64,000 nt of DNA from Morinoia aosen (lineage: Eukaryota > Arthropoda > Malacostraca > Amphipoda > Talitridae). A program made the position numbers and the translations under genes. Numbering within the stretch: position 1 is the first letter of the stretch; the number at the start of each line of letters is the position of its first letter. The stretch covers positions 42,552,075 to 42,616,074 of the forward strand of contig CM059564.1 of the NCBI GenBank assembly GCA_030386875.1. The letters run 5' to 3'. Below the pieces are notes generated by a model. It was given only the letters and a program-made list of their open reading frames with translations, did not search any database and was not told where the DNA came from. Shown here piece after piece: positions 46,313-58,470 of this stretch.

Positions 46313-46643
46313 CTAAGGTAATGAAAAAGTTGAAGTTTCTGTTGAAGAAACGCTAGAGCAGGAGTGATCCCTGGTATTATCGCTGCTGCTCATTTTGCGG
46401 AAAACTGAAGGTTTTATTTGGCATTCATGGTACACACGAACTACGTTGGGCTAAATTGAAACACACATTAGTTTCAACACACTTTTTGAATGTTAACTTG
46501 ATGATGGTGAATGAAGTTACAACTTTTTGTGTAATAGTATTTTTTATCAGAATAAATAATAAAAAGAAAAAATTTTCCTGAGATAACCGGCAACAGATAA
46601 ATAAAATGAAGCCCATATTAATTTTACCCTATTCCTGCAGTGA

Positions 46644-46865
46644 TTCTACAATGATTGCGCTGCAAAAGCCCTGGCTACTGTCGAAGAATTAACGACTTCT
46701 TTGGCTTGGTCTGCTTCCCTTGATTTCTGTGCAAAGTTTGCCGAAAAAATGAGAGCCAAACCTGGCCCAAAAGTCATCACTCCGGTCGTGAGGAAATATA
46801 CGACAGGTTGCGATCAGAACGCTGAGCAGCGGCCTGCTGAAAGTCAACTAAAGTCCTCTCATTGA
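46644..46865 (+). other. Coding-like plus-strand frame, 73 codons
   Basis: The acceptor-like TACCCTATTCCTGCAG ends at 46,640, but the first codon in the open frame is TGA (46,641-46,643). After it the frame runs 73 codons to a TGA. The peptide looks protein-like (ALATVEELTTSLAWSASLDF, then PGPKVITPVVRKY) but lacks an early ATG. No family recognised. Parts of the minus strand are open too. Confidence 0.22.
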
Positions 46866-47492
46866 CCATCGCGGGGTGGTGGATATTTAGAGTATTTATA
46901 TTTGATGAATGGGGATTGATTATTGAGCGGAGCTTTAAACATACACACACTTTATTTCAGGAGCGTACTTTAAAATTTTGGGAAAGAGATTTACTACAAT
47001 TTGCATAAGGATTTATTAGTTACCGCTGTATGAGCCCTGAAAATCTTATTCTAAAAATATACTTAGATTCAATATACCCGCAAAATAATTTAATTTGGTC
47101 TCTAAAATGTTTTGAATTTTTGACCTCTTGTTCCCATGCACTTCAGAGCTAGAAACTTTGCATGAATGACCATATTCTGCCATGTTCTCCTATGTATAAC
47201 TCCAGAACTGATAATAATCAAGCATCTGTGAGTGATGGAACATGTCTCACAATATATCCATATTAAAACAATAGAGTTTCCCTTACTTTAAGACGTGTTC
47301 CATTAATCAAATTCATTAAATGGTCATTATCTAGTCAAATTGTTTCTTTCCACTCTTACACTCAAGCGAGTGAGGTTTTGACCTCAATGCCACTCAAAGT
47401 TAGTGGCTCAAAAGCGTTTCTGCAAAATTTGTACAACTTAAAGCTTCTCTTATAACCAATGAGGCAGGAAAAATAAAGCAAGTCAATGATTT
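46866..47492. other. Unassigned stretch
   Basis: Nothing recognised. Confidence 0.45.
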
Positions 47493-47750
47493 ATGCCATG
47501 CTTTGAGCTGGGATCCGAGGTTTCTCTACAAGGCTTGAAATGCGTCAGCAAAGCTCGTTTTGAATTCGATGGTCTGCTCGAGGATTTCCGATTGGCGCGC
47601 CATGAAGACACGGGGCTTAAGGAATATTATGGGATTCTCGCGGGATTTGTTGTTGAATTTTGCAGTGCCGTGGTAGTGTGTGAGGGAGAGTTTTCCCATT
47701 GGACTTGCGTGTTCTGGCTCTCATTAAATGCAACCGAGGTACAACATTGA
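47493..47750. other. GC-richer coding-like island, both strands open
   Basis: Plus strand: an ATG frame of 85 codons (47,493-47,750). Minus strand: an ATG frame of 57 codons from 47,699 to a TAG at 47,526, with many C-ending codons, which suggests coding, and the peptide ENPIIFLKPRV then ILEQTIEFKTSFADAFQAL. The FLKP word recalls fumarylacetoacetase-family proteins, but the catalytic region is absent, so I do not assign it. Direction is unresolved. Confidence 0.25.
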
Positions 47751-47975
47751 GTGCAACATTAAGTGCAACATTAAGGTTGCAACATTAAGTACAACATTAA
47801 AGTTGCAACATTAAGTACAACATTAAGGTTGCAACATTAAGTACAGCATTAAGTTTGCAACATTAAGTGCAACATTAAGGTTGCAACATTAAGTACAACA
47901 TTAAGGTTGCACTATCAAGTACAACATTAAGGTGGCAACATTCAGTGCAACATTTAGGTTGCAGGATTGAGTGCA
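47740..47975. repeat. ~26-bp tandem repeat
   Basis: Alternating GCAACATTAAG and TACAACATTAAGGTT words, about 9 units, decaying at the right end. Confidence 0.88.
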
Positions 47976-48270
47976 ACCAGAGACACATTCAAAAGGTGGT
48001 TACTGAACACTTGCTGAATCAATACATGGTTGTCCGACTTGGAGTTGAAATTCAGGGAGAATTAACAGGATAAATGTTACAGAAGATGTCATCGTAGTGG
48101 AATGAATAGAAAATTAAGGTTCCAGCATTGAGTGCAACCAGAGACACATTCGAAGGGTGATTACAGATCACTGTTGCTGAATCGATGAATGGTTGTCTGA
48201 TTTAGAGTTGAAATTCAGGGCGAATAAACTGAATAAATTGGACTTGGGATGTCACTGTTTTTGAAAAAAA
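47960..48270 (+). repeat. Direct duplication, ~156 bp x 2
   Basis: Both copies contain ATTGAGTGCAACCAGAGACA, GCTGAATC.AT, ATGGTTGTC.GA and GAGTTGAAATTCAGGG.GAA. Confidence 0.85.
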
Positions 48271-48319
48271 TAAATGGTGGCCCTATTTCGAGTTGAAAGA
48301 AACTTGGTAAATGTAACAA

Positions 48320-48460
48320 TCTATATTATAAAAGAAGCCGCGTCCGTCTGTGCGTCACACCCACCAGCCTGCAGTGTGAGATGAGCGTATCTGTGATACA
48401 AGCTTCACCAACTCCACAATTTTCGGTGCCTTAACCCAGCAGATTGGGAGTCGGAATGAA
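48320..48460 (+). repeat. Dispersed repeat, Helitron-like end, copy 2
   Basis: Starts TCTATATTATAAAAGAAGCC after an A and continues CGCGTCCGTCTGTG, then GTGATACAAGCTTCACCAAC. Inverted homologue of 36-176. No 3' terminus is identified downstream. Confidence 0.45.
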
Positions 48461-49267
48461 TATCTCGTGCATTGGTAGGTTAGTTTAGGTTGAATAGAAT
48501 ATCAGCGGTTGAGACTTGGCAAAGTATTAGAAAGCCATAGAATAGCATGAGAAATCATGGGAAAGCCATGTTGAAGCTCAGTTGGTCCTATATCTAAACC
48601 TGTCATTTTTTTGACGGGCCGTGTGCACTCGTGGACGCAATGAACGTTCCTTCGTTTTTTTTACAAATGCGTTCCCTTTAAGCAAGATATTTATTTCTAA
48701 CCATACCAGTCACAGACGACGGCTTTTGGACGTAAAAAGAGAATGATTTCGATCATGAATTGGTTATCTTTTAAAAATTCATTTGCGTTAAATGTTGTGC
48801 AAAAATTCTTTTAACCTGAAGGAAAAGGCCTGCTCGATAACTGGTAAGAAAGCAAGTATTCGAATAAATTAAAATAACAGATAAGTATTCCTGAGAAAAA
48901 GCATTAAAAATTTCATTCACGTTAGTTTAGATATAAATGAGACGTAAAAGTGATGAATAATAACTCAGAATGGAGAGCAAGTGAATAATTTAACTTAGGT
49001 AATTTTTTTAATATCTTTCCATACACATAAAATATGTTCACCTCAAATCGAGATTCATAAGTGTTTTATCACAAATATTTGCTCATTATATTCATTAACT
49101 TCCAGAATCCAGAAGAATTCAGCCTAGTATTCCAGTTGTGAAAGGAAAAATTCTTCATTTCCTTATATTCGATTCACTGCTGGACATTGTTCTTCATTTA
49201 AGAGCACGTTCGTACTTAAATAATATTTTCAAGAGACGAGGGCACCGTTGAAATTAGTTTCCATGGA
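48461..49267. other. Unassigned stretch
   Basis: Nothing recognised. Confidence 0.45.
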
Positions 49268-49526
49268 AGCAATATTGATAATTTAAAAGTTATCCGCTTT
49301 CATGTAAGTCAAAGAAGAATTCAAATTCTCGGTGAGTGGGAAAGAGTTTTGTGAATTACCTTTCTCCAGGAATTTTACGAGAACAAGATTTAGTTCGGAG
49401 TATTGATAATTTAAAAATTATCCGCTTTCAAATGAGTCACTGAAGAAACCAAATTGTCGATGAAAGAAAAAAAGTTTTGTGAATTACCTTTCTCCAGGAA
49501 TTTTACGACAACAAGATGTAGTTCGA
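49268..49526 (+). repeat. Direct duplication, ~131 bp x 2
   Basis: Copy A ends near 49,398 and copy B near 49,526. Shared words: TATTGATAATTTAAAA, TTATCCGCTTTCA, TTTTGTGAATTACC and TTTCTCCAGGAATTTTACGA. Copy B overlaps the 3' end of the coding-like island at 49,503-49,783. Confidence 0.88.
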
Positions 49527-49783
49527 ATTGCGTACGATATTTTGGCCAAGGGTTACTGGTGGTGTAGGGCCAATACATCGGAGCGTTTGCTGGTCAGAAG
49601 CAATGGCTTCGCTTAAGTCGGTCGATGCAGGAAGAGGCTTAACGATGGCCGCCTCTGTATCGTCTATGGCAGGAAATTCGAGCAAATTATAGACGATGCC
49701 AACAAGCGCCAAGACTTCGAGTTTCTGCGAGCCTTAATTCGAATTGGGGCTATGCAACTGATTCTTCATGTTGGGATGGAAGC
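49503..49783 (-). other. Candidate exon, interrupted
   Basis: The acceptor-like CTTATTTTATTTTACAG ends at 49,784 on the minus strand. All three frames from 49,783 meet a stop within about 16 codons. In one of them, after a TAA, the frame is open for some 75 codons to the TAA at 49,503. The peptide is protein-like (LEVLALVGIVYNLLEFPAID, then PASTDLSEAIASDQQ). It could be an untranslated or decayed exon, or chance in a GC-richer patch. No family recognised. Confidence 0.25.
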
Positions 49784-51195
49784 CTGTAAAATAAAATAAG
49801 TCCTAATGGAAATGTTCTCTTCGGGTAACTGTTTATTCTTCTTAAATGTTGACGAGGGGATTTGATACCAATGATTCGTACATTGGTAGAAGCATGTAAA
49901 AATTGAATTTAGGGTACTTTTCTCAAATCAAATAAAATCAAATCTCTATTTCTGTGTTCTCGAGCAACTGTTTGGACTTTTTGCTTACCTAGTCTACTCT
50001 AAAATAAAATGATAAAATATTTTTGAAAGAAACGGTTGACCAAAAGCAGAAATATATTGATCTGGATAACGGATGCTCGCTAGATGTATACTTCTTTGTA
50101 CGCTGAAAGTTATTAGTGCAATTCTCACATTTCTTCAACTTCCATCCGTGAAAATGATGTCATTACTCATCCATCCTAAACTGATGATTCCTAAGCCTAC
50201 GTATCGTTGTATCTGTGGCCTCAGTTAACTATATTATTTGTTTCGAAACCTTATTGAATATAAGATGTGCAAAACTTCAATTTATCGTAATGCATATTAC
50301 TTCAAGCACATTAGCATATGAACTGTTTTGACCTTTTGAAATCCAAAGTTTTAGTCTGATGGAGTTGATAAAATAATATTTTGAGGAATGGTATAGTCCA
50401 CGTAGCGGCCGAAATAAATAACATTCGTGATGGCTACAGGAAAATATTGCTTTAGCCTCTATAAATACAATAATTTTTCTTTCTCACTCTGATTATTGTG
50501 GACAGCGAAGGCTGCTAAATTGTTCAGTTCTTGTTGGGTTTATTAGTTTTCTTTATTTCCCTTATTCATTCACGAATTCCTAACTTCGCTAATTTAATTT
50601 TTGCGTCCTCAAAGAGCGTCTCTCACGCGTTGCGTGATCTCATGTGACTGCAAAAGGGTGAATTCCCTCAAGATATTTTTTTTTTAAATTCTCAAAAAGG
50701 CTTTCTATGTGTCTAAGGACGGACTGTGATATGCATTCACGCTACGATGGTGAGGAGGGGAAATATTGGTGACCTCGTCCATTGGCAAACTAGGACTTAA
50801 ACTTGGAAACTACCCAATAGCTTTTTCTTTGCAATGACCTTCGTAAAACTGCTGAGTGATCTAAGATTCACACCGAAGGTTATGAGGTATCTATATAGTA
50901 TTTCGACATGAAAGCTATTGCTATGGTGCTATAAATGTTATAAACGAACGCTATAAACTCTGAAGCTCTGCCTACATTTTGTTCACTTCACTGCTAGAGT
51001 TTCATTTATTGAGTGTGAAAGACAGGTGCGTTGAATTGATGAAAAAAAGTAACATATTTTTGGAATGACCTTGATGTGCAAAGAATCAAGTTGCTTCAAT
51101 AGAAACAAGTCAAAATTATTTATTCAAAAATGCATGTACACATGGATAGTTTATTTGAATGTGACTTTTCTTTTTACGCTGGCATTGGACTACCG
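49784..51195. other. Unassigned AT-rich stretch
   Basis: Nothing recognised. Confidence 0.45.
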
Positions 51196-51385
51196 TAATG
51201 AATTACGATATTATACTGAATACTCAGCTGAATTACAATATTCTGCTGAATAGTCTACTGAATTACAATATTCTGCTGAATAATCTACTGAATTAAAATA
51301 TTATACTGAATAGTCTACTGAATTGCGATATTCAACTGAATACTCCACTGAATTGCAATATTCTGCTGAAAACTCTAATGAAGTT
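51196..51385. repeat. ~30-33 bp tandem repeat, about 6 copies
   Basis: Units of GAATTACAATATTCTGCT and GAATAGTCTACT with substitutions. Confidence 0.88.
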
Positions 51386-51390
51386 TTTCT

Positions 51391-51670
51391 CCGTCAGTGC
51401 AAAACTCTACTGAATTGAAAGAATTAATCGCTATCAGCCGGTGCACACTTAACAGTGATCAATGGTGCTAGCATTGAAAGCGTTTTTCAGGTTCTAAATT
51501 ACAATTTGAACTGGATCCGACTGATTTTTTTGGACCGTCAGTGTATTACTGTACTGAATTAAAAGAATTAATCGCCATCATCCGTCCCACACTTAAACAG
51601 TGGTCAATGGTGCTCTCTTGAAAAGCGCTTTTTCACTTTGTAAATTACAATTAAAACAGGACCTGAACAG
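51391..51670 (+). repeat. Direct duplication, ~146 bp x 2
   Basis: Copies share CGTCAGTG, ACTGAATT.AAAGAATTAA, TCGC.ATCA, GTCAATGGTGCT and TAAATTACAATT. It follows directly on the 30-bp array. Confidence 0.85.
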
Positions 51671-54324
51671 GAACCCTCGTGTATCCTGGAAACCGATTCA
51701 GGGCAATTATCGACATCCGATTAACAGAGCTGAGAGCGTCATTACATGGGTGCTCTCTCGCGTCTCCTGTTCGGTGAATTGGAGCTACAGCGCCGCTTTG
51801 CTTGGGATGTTAGAGGGATCAGTTAAAGGAAAAAATTCCAGGCACCTCACACAGTAACGCATGCTATTCAAATTCCGCTAATTTTCGCTGTAGCTCTTTA
51901 TGGTAATTTGTAGTTAGGTATTTTCCAATCGGTATTTTTATTATGTATTCTGTAGCTTGGTATTTTTGATGTAGATAGGTATTTTTGATTAGGTATTTTA
52001 ATAGGCATTTTTTAGTTAGGTATTTTTTTTATTTGGGTATGAGTTCACAATTATAGGTTGGAATATTTTACGGAGACGGCATTTTGTTGGAAACATCTTG
52101 AACATTTATACCAAACATATATTTTGTTTGGTGAAATTTGTCCATTTCACATTTTTCACATGAAAAACGGTAGATTGTTTGCATGGGAGTGTCAAAATTC
52201 ATTGTTTTTGGTGGTTATATTCCAACAAATTCAATATTTTGGACAATTTCGTTCATTCGGCCAATTCTCGATGAATGCACCGCAAAAAGCACTTTTGAAT
52301 TTTTTTTCTTGACGGCGTGCAGAATTACTTCCAAGTGGTTCTTTGTTGTGATGCTGTTTTACCCTGTATGTAGGTTATTGAGATGTGCCTAGACTACACG
52401 TAATGGTTGTGACATGATATGGTGCAGAGTTTTTGATTTATCTTAGCGTTTTAAGACTGGTAGACTCTATTTTAAGAGACTTTTAGACAGGTAGACTGTG
52501 TTATATGCTGTTTTGGGGATCATGTCGTTGCCATCCTATTTCCAAGAGGTAGTTCTTTTCCTTCATTATTCATCGTTATTTTCTCGTCGCTTTCATTTTC
52601 TTTCGGTTGATGGTCGAGACAGAGGGTCTCAATTATTCTATTTTGTTGATAATAAAGATCAAAATAGACTGAGACTTTTCAATGTCTTTTACTTTTACTG
52701 TTGATGTTATTAGCAAATCAATTTGGGCCTTATTAGGTTAAATAATGAGAGGTTCATAATGTTATTTAATATTAAAATGGCGATGTCTTTCAACTCAATT
52801 AGTAAAAGGATGACATATTCGGAAAGTAGAATGACACACGATGTACATAGCACAATAAAGAATCTAATTAACACTGACGTTATTAAATTTCGGAAATTAC
52901 TCCAATCTATCGGATGACATAATTATAGGAATTCACATCATGACTTTAAATAAGCGGAATAAACCTTATTACTCGATCAGTTTATGAATATAGATCATTA
53001 ATCCATTGACAATTCTGATGCGCACATATCGCGCGAGGTGATGCCTCCTCACTAATCACTTAGCAAAGAAACAAAGAACGCCTAACACATCGAACGAAAT
53101 AACTCTACACCTATACATGAAGCTACTTCAGAGCATTGACGAGAATATAGATGAGTACATGGAGAGATACTTAGCTGTGTTACTTCCGACTGGCGGTTGA
53201 TAAGTCAAACACAACTTAGGCTCACCACCTTCCCCCTCTCGCCCGCAAGGGCAAGAGTGGAGGATCACACGTCTTGCTCTATGGACGGCGCAGGCTCTAA
53301 TGCCGCTTGTGCACATCCCCCAGAAGCAACTTGCACGTCTCCGCCATGAGGGAGAACAAACACGTTCACTTTCTTGAAGCTTTACGTTAATATATCATAG
53401 GAAATAGCAAGTGTTGCGAGATGATTAAAATGGATTAAGCTTTTAATTAATAAGCAAGTAATTTACATAGAATGAATAAGATTTTTAGGTCTCTAAGGAA
53501 GGAGTTGAAATATATGAAGGGAAATGGAAGTACTTAGTAGCGTTCCCTGTTACACGTGGAAGACGCAGAGCAGAAGGCACGAAGTCCAATGGTGGGGTTC
53601 CTAGAGAGGACGAGGTTCGCTGGTTGATTTCGAATGATGCTGGCGGTTGGTGATGCTTGGCTCGAAGCGTAGGTCGTTGAGTTCAGAAATGCTGTGCTTA
53701 TTGTCGAAAACATATTATCCAATGCCGGATCTTTTTAGAAGATGGTTATTTGCCAGCACAACTCCTCTTTTTAACGTTTATTTGAACACGGCGAAGGTCA
53801 ATTACAGTAGAACTATAACAACTGGTAGACTGGGAGACTCTTAAGAAAAAAAAGACATCTCTGCAGTCAAGCAAGCCGATGTTGCTTCATAAATTTCTGA
53901 GCATCTTCAAAAATATTGTAACTACTGGACCCTTCCAACACCTAATTTTCTGAACGTCTTTTCCAAATCCATCATCGCCTAAAATTACTTGTATCTTTGC
54001 ATTTTACTTTTATGATGATGATCTGGTTAACTTTCTCAAGCTTAGGTACCATGAATTCCTCATCATTGTATTCCATTACATTCCCCTATCATTCCTTGTC
54101 ATAATTAAAATTATTCTGAGTCCCGCTAGAAATGCTAGGTACTCATAGAGACATTTATTACTTTTATGAGAGCGGGATCAGGGGACGGAAAAAATAGCGA
54201 TGCAATTATATCACTGGTGGGCATTAAAAACTGCAACACAATTATAGCCTGGAATTGGTCTATGCTATAGACAGCTTTGGTCTCGCTGCAGTTCGGTTAA
54301 ATTGCATGTCGCAAAATCCAGCTA
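51671..54324. other. Unassigned stretch
   Basis: A loose repeat of AGGTATTTTT-type words lies at about 51,905-52,032. The GC-richer part 53,020-53,360 has no recognised gene. Frames near 52,058-52,917 and 53,534-53,844 are short and have no domain signature. Confidence 0.4.
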
Positions 54325-54785
54325 GCGTAATTAATCTGATGCTTGTTCGATCTAAAAAAAATTGTGGTCTCAGATGCCGACGATTTTTTTTTTTTGGTTA
54401 TTTATTTTCAAAATTGTTAGACTAGCTTTAGCGTTCAAAATCTTATGGGCATCTGTCTGATATTTTATCAATCAATTCTTATTATTTGCCCTAAATTAAT
54501 TGTTTTTAGATATGATGCTTAGACAAACGGTTCAAATATCAATCAACTTCAAAAATGCGTAATTAATCTGATACTTGATCTACCTAAAAAAATTTGGGTC
54601 TCAGATGCCGACGATTTTTTTTAATTAATTTAAAAAATTGTTGGATTTGCTTTAGCTTCCGCCATGTCATGGACATCTGTCTGATATTTTATCAATCAAT
54701 TCTTATTATTTGACTCAAATTAATTGTTAATAAAGATCATATTTAAAAAGGTTGAAATATTGCTCAACTTTAAAACTTTCTCTAT
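54325..54785 (+). repeat. Direct duplication, ~230 bp x 2
   Basis: Copy A is about 54,325-54,556 and copy B about 54,557-54,785. Shared words: GCGTAATTAATCTGAT, GTCTCAGATGCCGACGATTT and CATCTGTCTGATATTTTATC. Long stretches are identical, with T-run length differences. Confidence 0.92.
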
Positions 54786-54934
54786 CAGCCGTATCGGTTT
54801 CAATTAATTTAGTATGCACGTAGAATAATTGCATTCCTCGGATGCTGTAGCTTTTCTCAAAATAAATCAATGAAGAAACAAAAATGTAGATTTGAACGTA
54901 GCTCTGGCACTTCACATTCTGCATTTAGATGGCC

Positions 54935-55585
54935 ATCAATTTTCCCCTAGGATGAAATTTATTCCTGTCATAGCGAATATTTATTTCTCTCATAGGATGA
55001 AACTTATTGTTTTCTAAAGGTTGGAGTTTATTTATCCCATACGATGAAATTTATTTTATTTCATAGTTGAATTTTATTTACCAAATAGGATGGAATTTGT
55101 AGCTTCTATTAGGTGAAATTTATTTCTCCCCAAAGAACATATCGCCCATCAGATGCAATTTATTTATCACAAGGCATATAGTGAAATTTATTTCTCCTTG
55201 AATTTGAAACTTAATTCTCCTTTGTTTTGAAATTTATTTCTCCCACAGGATGAAATTTATTTCTTCCCTAATATGAAATTTATTTCTTCCACAGGATGAA
55301 ATTTATTTCTCTTTTGTTATGAAATTTATCTCTCCCATAGGATGAAATTTATTTTTTCCCTAATATGAAATTTATTTCTCCCACAGGTGAAATTTATTTC
55401 TTCCCTAACATGAAATTTATTTCTTCCACAGGATGAAATTTATTTCTCTTTTGTTATGAAATTTATCTCTCCCATAGGATGAAATTTATTTTTTCCCTAA
55501 TATGAAATTTATTTCTTCCACAGGATGAAATTTATCTCTCCCCTAATATGAAATTTATTTCTCCTATAAGATGAAATTAATTTCC
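54935..55585. repeat. ~23-bp minisatellite, about 27 copies
   Basis: Core ATGAAATTTATTTCTCCCA with ACAGG/ATAGG/CTAAT spacers. The left third is more diverged. A block of about 147 bp starting at 55,284 is repeated from 55,431, showing block-wise expansion. Confidence 0.93.
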
Positions 55586-56151
55586 CAGACGACTCTCCCT
55601 GAAATCTTACTCCACTTACTGGAGCTCGTTTGCGTCACTGGTTTTATGTTGTGTTCCACTAATTACAAAGCCTTGTAGCTCTCAGCCACGAAATGCTTTT
55701 TTTTATTTTTTGTCCTCGATCTTTCACGAGGTTTTGTGACCTTGGGTGGACAGTTGGGCATTTGTTGGCTGTTAAAAATTCCAGTTGCATTGAACTTAGC
55801 CGTAAACGGATATGAAATGTATAAAAGTATGATTAGAGGCGGTTTATCCTATGTGGGCGAAAGATTAAGTTGATCATTCTGTATTTTTAAACAACGAATC
55901 GAGGTTTTAGTTTCATTTATTATTATGCACATGGCAAATCTCTACAAACTCAAGATTTTCTAAATAAATATTTTTATTTCTACCTGTGAATCACCAGTAA
56001 TTAGAATAATTCATTTGTCTATAAGTTCATTTCATTCAGAAAAAATATAATATATTAAAATATGTTAAACACTGTCAAAAAAGCATTTTTTTGAGCGATT
56101 TTTGCGTTTGTTGTACAGGGAATATCATCACAGCAAACCATTACAAACTAC
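55586..56151. other. Unassigned stretch
   Basis: Nothing recognised. Confidence 0.45.
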
Positions 56152-57335
56152 AAAGTTGTGGAGTCTATTGTACAGTTGTGGAGTCTATTGCACAGTTCTG
56201 GAGTCTATTGCACAGTTGTGGAGTCTATTGCACAGTTTTGGAGTTTATTGCACTGTTGTGGAGTCTATTGCACAATTCTGGAGTCTATTGCACAGTTCTG
56301 GAGTCTATTGCACAGTTATTTAGCCTATTGCACAGTTCTGGAGTCTATTGCACAGTTCTGGAGTCTATTGCACAGTTCTGGAGTCTATTGCACAGTTCTT
56401 GAGTGCATTGCACAGTTCTGGAGTCTATTGCATAGTTATAGAGTCTATTGCACAGTTGTGGAGTCTGTTGCACAGTTCTGGAGTCTATTGCACAGTTCTG
56501 GAGTCTATTGCACAGTTCTTGAGTCTATTTCACAGTTCTGGAGTCTATTGCACAGTTATTTAGTCTATTGCACAGTTCTGGAGTCTATTGCACAGTTCTG
56601 GAGTCTATTGCACAGTTCTGGGGTCTATTGCACTGTTGTGGAGTCTATTGCACAGTTCTGGAGTCTATTGCACAGTTCTGGAGTCTATTGCACAGTTATT
56701 TAGTCTATTGCACAGTTCTGGAGTCTATTGCACAGTTCTGGAGTTTATTGCACTGTTGTGGAGTCTATTGCACAGTTCTGGAGTCTATTGCACAGTTCTG
56801 GAGTCTATTGCACAGTTATTTAGTCTATTGCACAGTTCTGGAGTCTATTGCACAGTTCTGGAGTCTATTGCACAGTTCTGGAGTCTATTGCACAGTTCTT
56901 GAGTGCATTGCACAGTTCTGGAGTCTATTGCATAGTTATAGAGTCTATTGCGCAGTTGGGGAGTCTATTGCACAGTTGAGTCTATTGCACAGTTCTGGAG
57001 TCTATTGCACAGTTGAAGAGACTATTGCACAGTTGTGGAGTCTATTGCATTGTTGTGGAGTCTGTTGCACAGTTGTGGAGTCTATTGCACAGTTGTGAAG
57101 TTATTTGCACAGTTGTGGAGTCTATTGCACAGTTATGGAGTTATTTGCACAGTTGTGGAGTTATTTGTACAGTTGTGGAGTCTATTGCACAGTTGTGGAG
57201 TTATTTGAACAGTTGTGGAGTTATTTGGGCAGCTGTGGAGTCTATTGCACAGTTGTGGAGTTATTTGCACAGTTGTGGAGTCTGTTGCACAGTTGTGGAG
57301 TTATTTGCACAGTTGTGAAGTTATTTGCACAGTCT
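56152..57335. repeat. 20-bp minisatellite, about 59 copies
   Basis: Consensus GAGTCTATTGCACAGTTCTG. Variant units recur exactly 500 bp apart (56,241/56,741; 56,311/56,811; 56,391/56,891; 56,431/56,931), so a 25-unit block was duplicated. From about 57,080 the array becomes GTTGTGGAG-type and alternates with GAGTTATTTGCACAGTTGTG, approaching a 40-bp dimer. All three plus frames are stop-free over long parts, producing spurious frames of up to 181 codons. Confidence 0.97.
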
Positions 57336-58470
57336 CTTAGAGTTCCTAGCTTGGCAGAAGGCTTGTCTTGCCAGTCACCCCGTTATGTTCTCTGGCTAGC
57401 GTGCGACGTGGACAAGACTTCGATGTCTGGCAGACGACCCAGTTCTTAGGACCAATTATTTGAGACTGAGGCGCATGCAAATCAATAAAACAACATAACT
57501 TGATGATTAAAAGTATTAAAAGCTTCCCCTAGTTCGCCGTCAGAATACACTTTAAGATCAACTTAGAGCAGTGCATTATGTCAATAGTTCTATTTTTTCA
57601 ATTGCAGTCGCTAGATTTTAGTGCCTCTAAAAGCTAAGCGAAAGCTAATACAATTATAGATTATCCCAGAAGACATGATAAGTTGATAGTAGCCAGTACT
57701 GTAGAGCAAGCCACTGCGGTGTGTTGCCGTACAGTGGAGTTTACTGACAAAATAACTGCAGTGATACAGATATGCACAAAATTTGTATTGTTACATCATT
57801 AATACTGCGAAAAACTGTTGTGGTGCTGCGCCAATTTAAAAAATCTGTTTTGATGTAGCTGTGGAAATGGCCATGTTTACAGAAGAGCTATTGTTGCGCC
57901 TGATTGATCCTTCATTCGGCTTTTAATTTTATCTAGTGCATTAACGACGCAGAATGCAAAATGTGAAATTTGACTCACAGATGACTCACCGAACGTGTTT
58001 ACTCTCTGCACTTGTTCTTGTTTCTGCCTTCAACAAAATTTTTAATCCAGTTTTCTTGTAGAATTTCTTGACAACTTATTTTGAAATAAAATGTCGGAAA
58101 TTTGAAATAGTAACAATGTCAATTCTCAGGATATGCTTCAATAGCTATAAAACAGCTTTAATTACACTGCAATAATTTTCATTTAATTTTATTCATACTT
58201 ATTTAGGGACACAAGAGAGGGCATGACGCCCATACACTTAAAAAAAATCTCTTTCTCAACATCACCCGACGTCAACTCACAACTCTTTAATTTATTCCGA
58301 GCTCAGACGCTTAGATTTTGCGTGCTCGGGTTCCTCGAAGTTAAATTAAAAATGAACTCATAAGAAAAATTTGAGAAGAGGATCGCTAACACAACATCGT
58401 TGAGCTTTTAGTAGCAGAGCAAATATCAAGCGGGCCTCCTCATTTCCATTTCATGCTCTGCCTGGTGCGA
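57336..58470. other. Unassigned stretch
   Basis: Nothing recognised. Confidence 0.45.

Noticed and set aside
47526-47699. Fumarylacetoacetase-family gene from the FLKP word
   Set aside because: Only a short word matches; the metal-binding and catalytic region is missing and the opposite strand is also open.
39694-49783. A variant genetic code reading TAA/TAG/TGA as sense, to explain interrupted exon-like frames
   Set aside because: gag and pol use ordinary stops at expected domain ends, and the exon candidates are too weak to support such a claim.
39694-49783. One minus-strand gene joining the islands at 49.5, 47.5, 46.0 and 39.7 kb
   Set aside because: Phases could not be matched, some islands are open on the other strand, and early stops follow two acceptors.
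56091-57449. Plus frames of 71-181 codons rich in SIAQFWSLLHSSGVYCTV
   Set aside because: Frame artefacts of the 20-bp array; the same peptide appears in all frames.
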